Shown: positions 7,085 through 7,188 of the stretch, one piece after another
How the letters are laid out: every line of letters begins with the position of its first letter
Position numbering within the stretch: position 1 is the first letter of the stretch
Assembly (NCBI GenBank): GCA_946188175.1
Contig: CAMHUJ010000084.1
Location: 1 to 7,188, forward strand
Length of the DNA stretch: 7,188 bases
Reading direction: 5' to 3'
From: an uncultured Ruminococcus sp.
GTDB taxonomy: Bacteria; Bacillota; Clostridia; Oscillospirales; Ruminococcaceae
Position numbers and translations under genes: made by a program
Notes under the pieces: model-generated
The model's input: the letters and a program-made list of their open reading frames with translations, nothing else
Told to the model about the DNA's origin: nothing
Database searches by the model: none

Positions 7085-7180
7085 GGGGGCGCTGCCCCCA
7101 TACCCCTGCCAGAGGGATACTATCCCTCTGGACTCCCGCTGCTGCTCACCGCGCCCCGTTTTGGGACACGGCGAGCAGCA
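7083..7180. repeat. Cluster of three palindromes (intergenic repeat-like element) upstream of ddl
   Basis: Three stem-loops follow one another. The first is ATGGGGGC/GCCCCCAT with a GCT loop (7083-7101). The second is a perfect 11-bp palindrome, CCAGAGGGATA/TATCCCTCTGG, around a single C (7109-7131). The third is TGCTGCTC/GAGCAGCA (7140-7147 with 7173-7180), extended by CCG/CGG after one mismatch, with an inner CCC/GGG. The sequence between is C-rich (TACCCCTGCC, ACTCCCG). No coding frame of note crosses it. It resembles the GC-rich palindromic intergenic repeats of Clostridia, but with only one copy in the window I cannot prove that it is repeated. It may continue past 7188. It could also act as a terminator or mRNA-stability element for whatever lies further right. 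Confidence 0.6.
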
Positions 7181-7188
7181 ATGGGTTT

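Noticed and set aside
7083..7180. CRISPR-like repeats
   Set aside because: The three palindromes differ in sequence and there are no equal-length direct repeats with spacers.

Overview
The window looks like chromosomal DNA of a moderately GC-rich, Gram-positive anaerobe. The best guess is a Clostridia / Oscillospirales (Ruminococcus-like) gut bacterium. This rests on strong AAGGAG-type Shine-Dalgarno sites, a DUF4153/DUF4173-type membrane protein, a B12-binding-type radical SAM protein of the kind common in anaerobes, the ddl-murF pair, and a GC-rich palindromic intergenic block. The taxonomic call is inference from gene content only.

Layout: two gene groups converge on one hairpin. On the + strand (1-3824) lie the 3' end of a radical SAM protein, a frameshifted polytopic membrane protein (DUF4153/DUF4173-like), a three-helix membrane protein with a large exported domain that I do not recognise, a small exported protein with an Ig-like appearance, and a DUF2809 membrane protein. 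The last three are tightly packed (12-nt gap, then an ATGA overlap) and are surely co-transcribed. The group ends in a hairpin at 3826-3873 that has A and T tracts on both flanks, so it can terminate transcription from both sides.

On the - strand (7033 down to 3875) lies ddl-murF-scpB. Ddl makes D-Ala-D-Ala and MurF attaches that dipeptide to the UDP-MurNAc-tripeptide, so these are consecutive cytoplasmic steps of peptidoglycan precursor synthesis. The genes are separated by 1 nt. ScpB, a chromosome-segregation (condensin) subunit, follows 11 nt after murF. All three are intact.

Upstream of ddl (7034-7188) there is no gene. This stretch holds a small hairpin that overlaps the ddl ribosome binding site and three successive larger palindromes that look like an intergenic repeat element.

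I see no tRNA, rRNA, CRISPR array, transposase or phage gene. The points most worth checking are the single-base frameshift at about 1051-1054, the uncharacterised envelope gene cluster, and the structured ddl leader. I found no convincing new system, and most of the window is ordinary housekeeping or envelope sequence.
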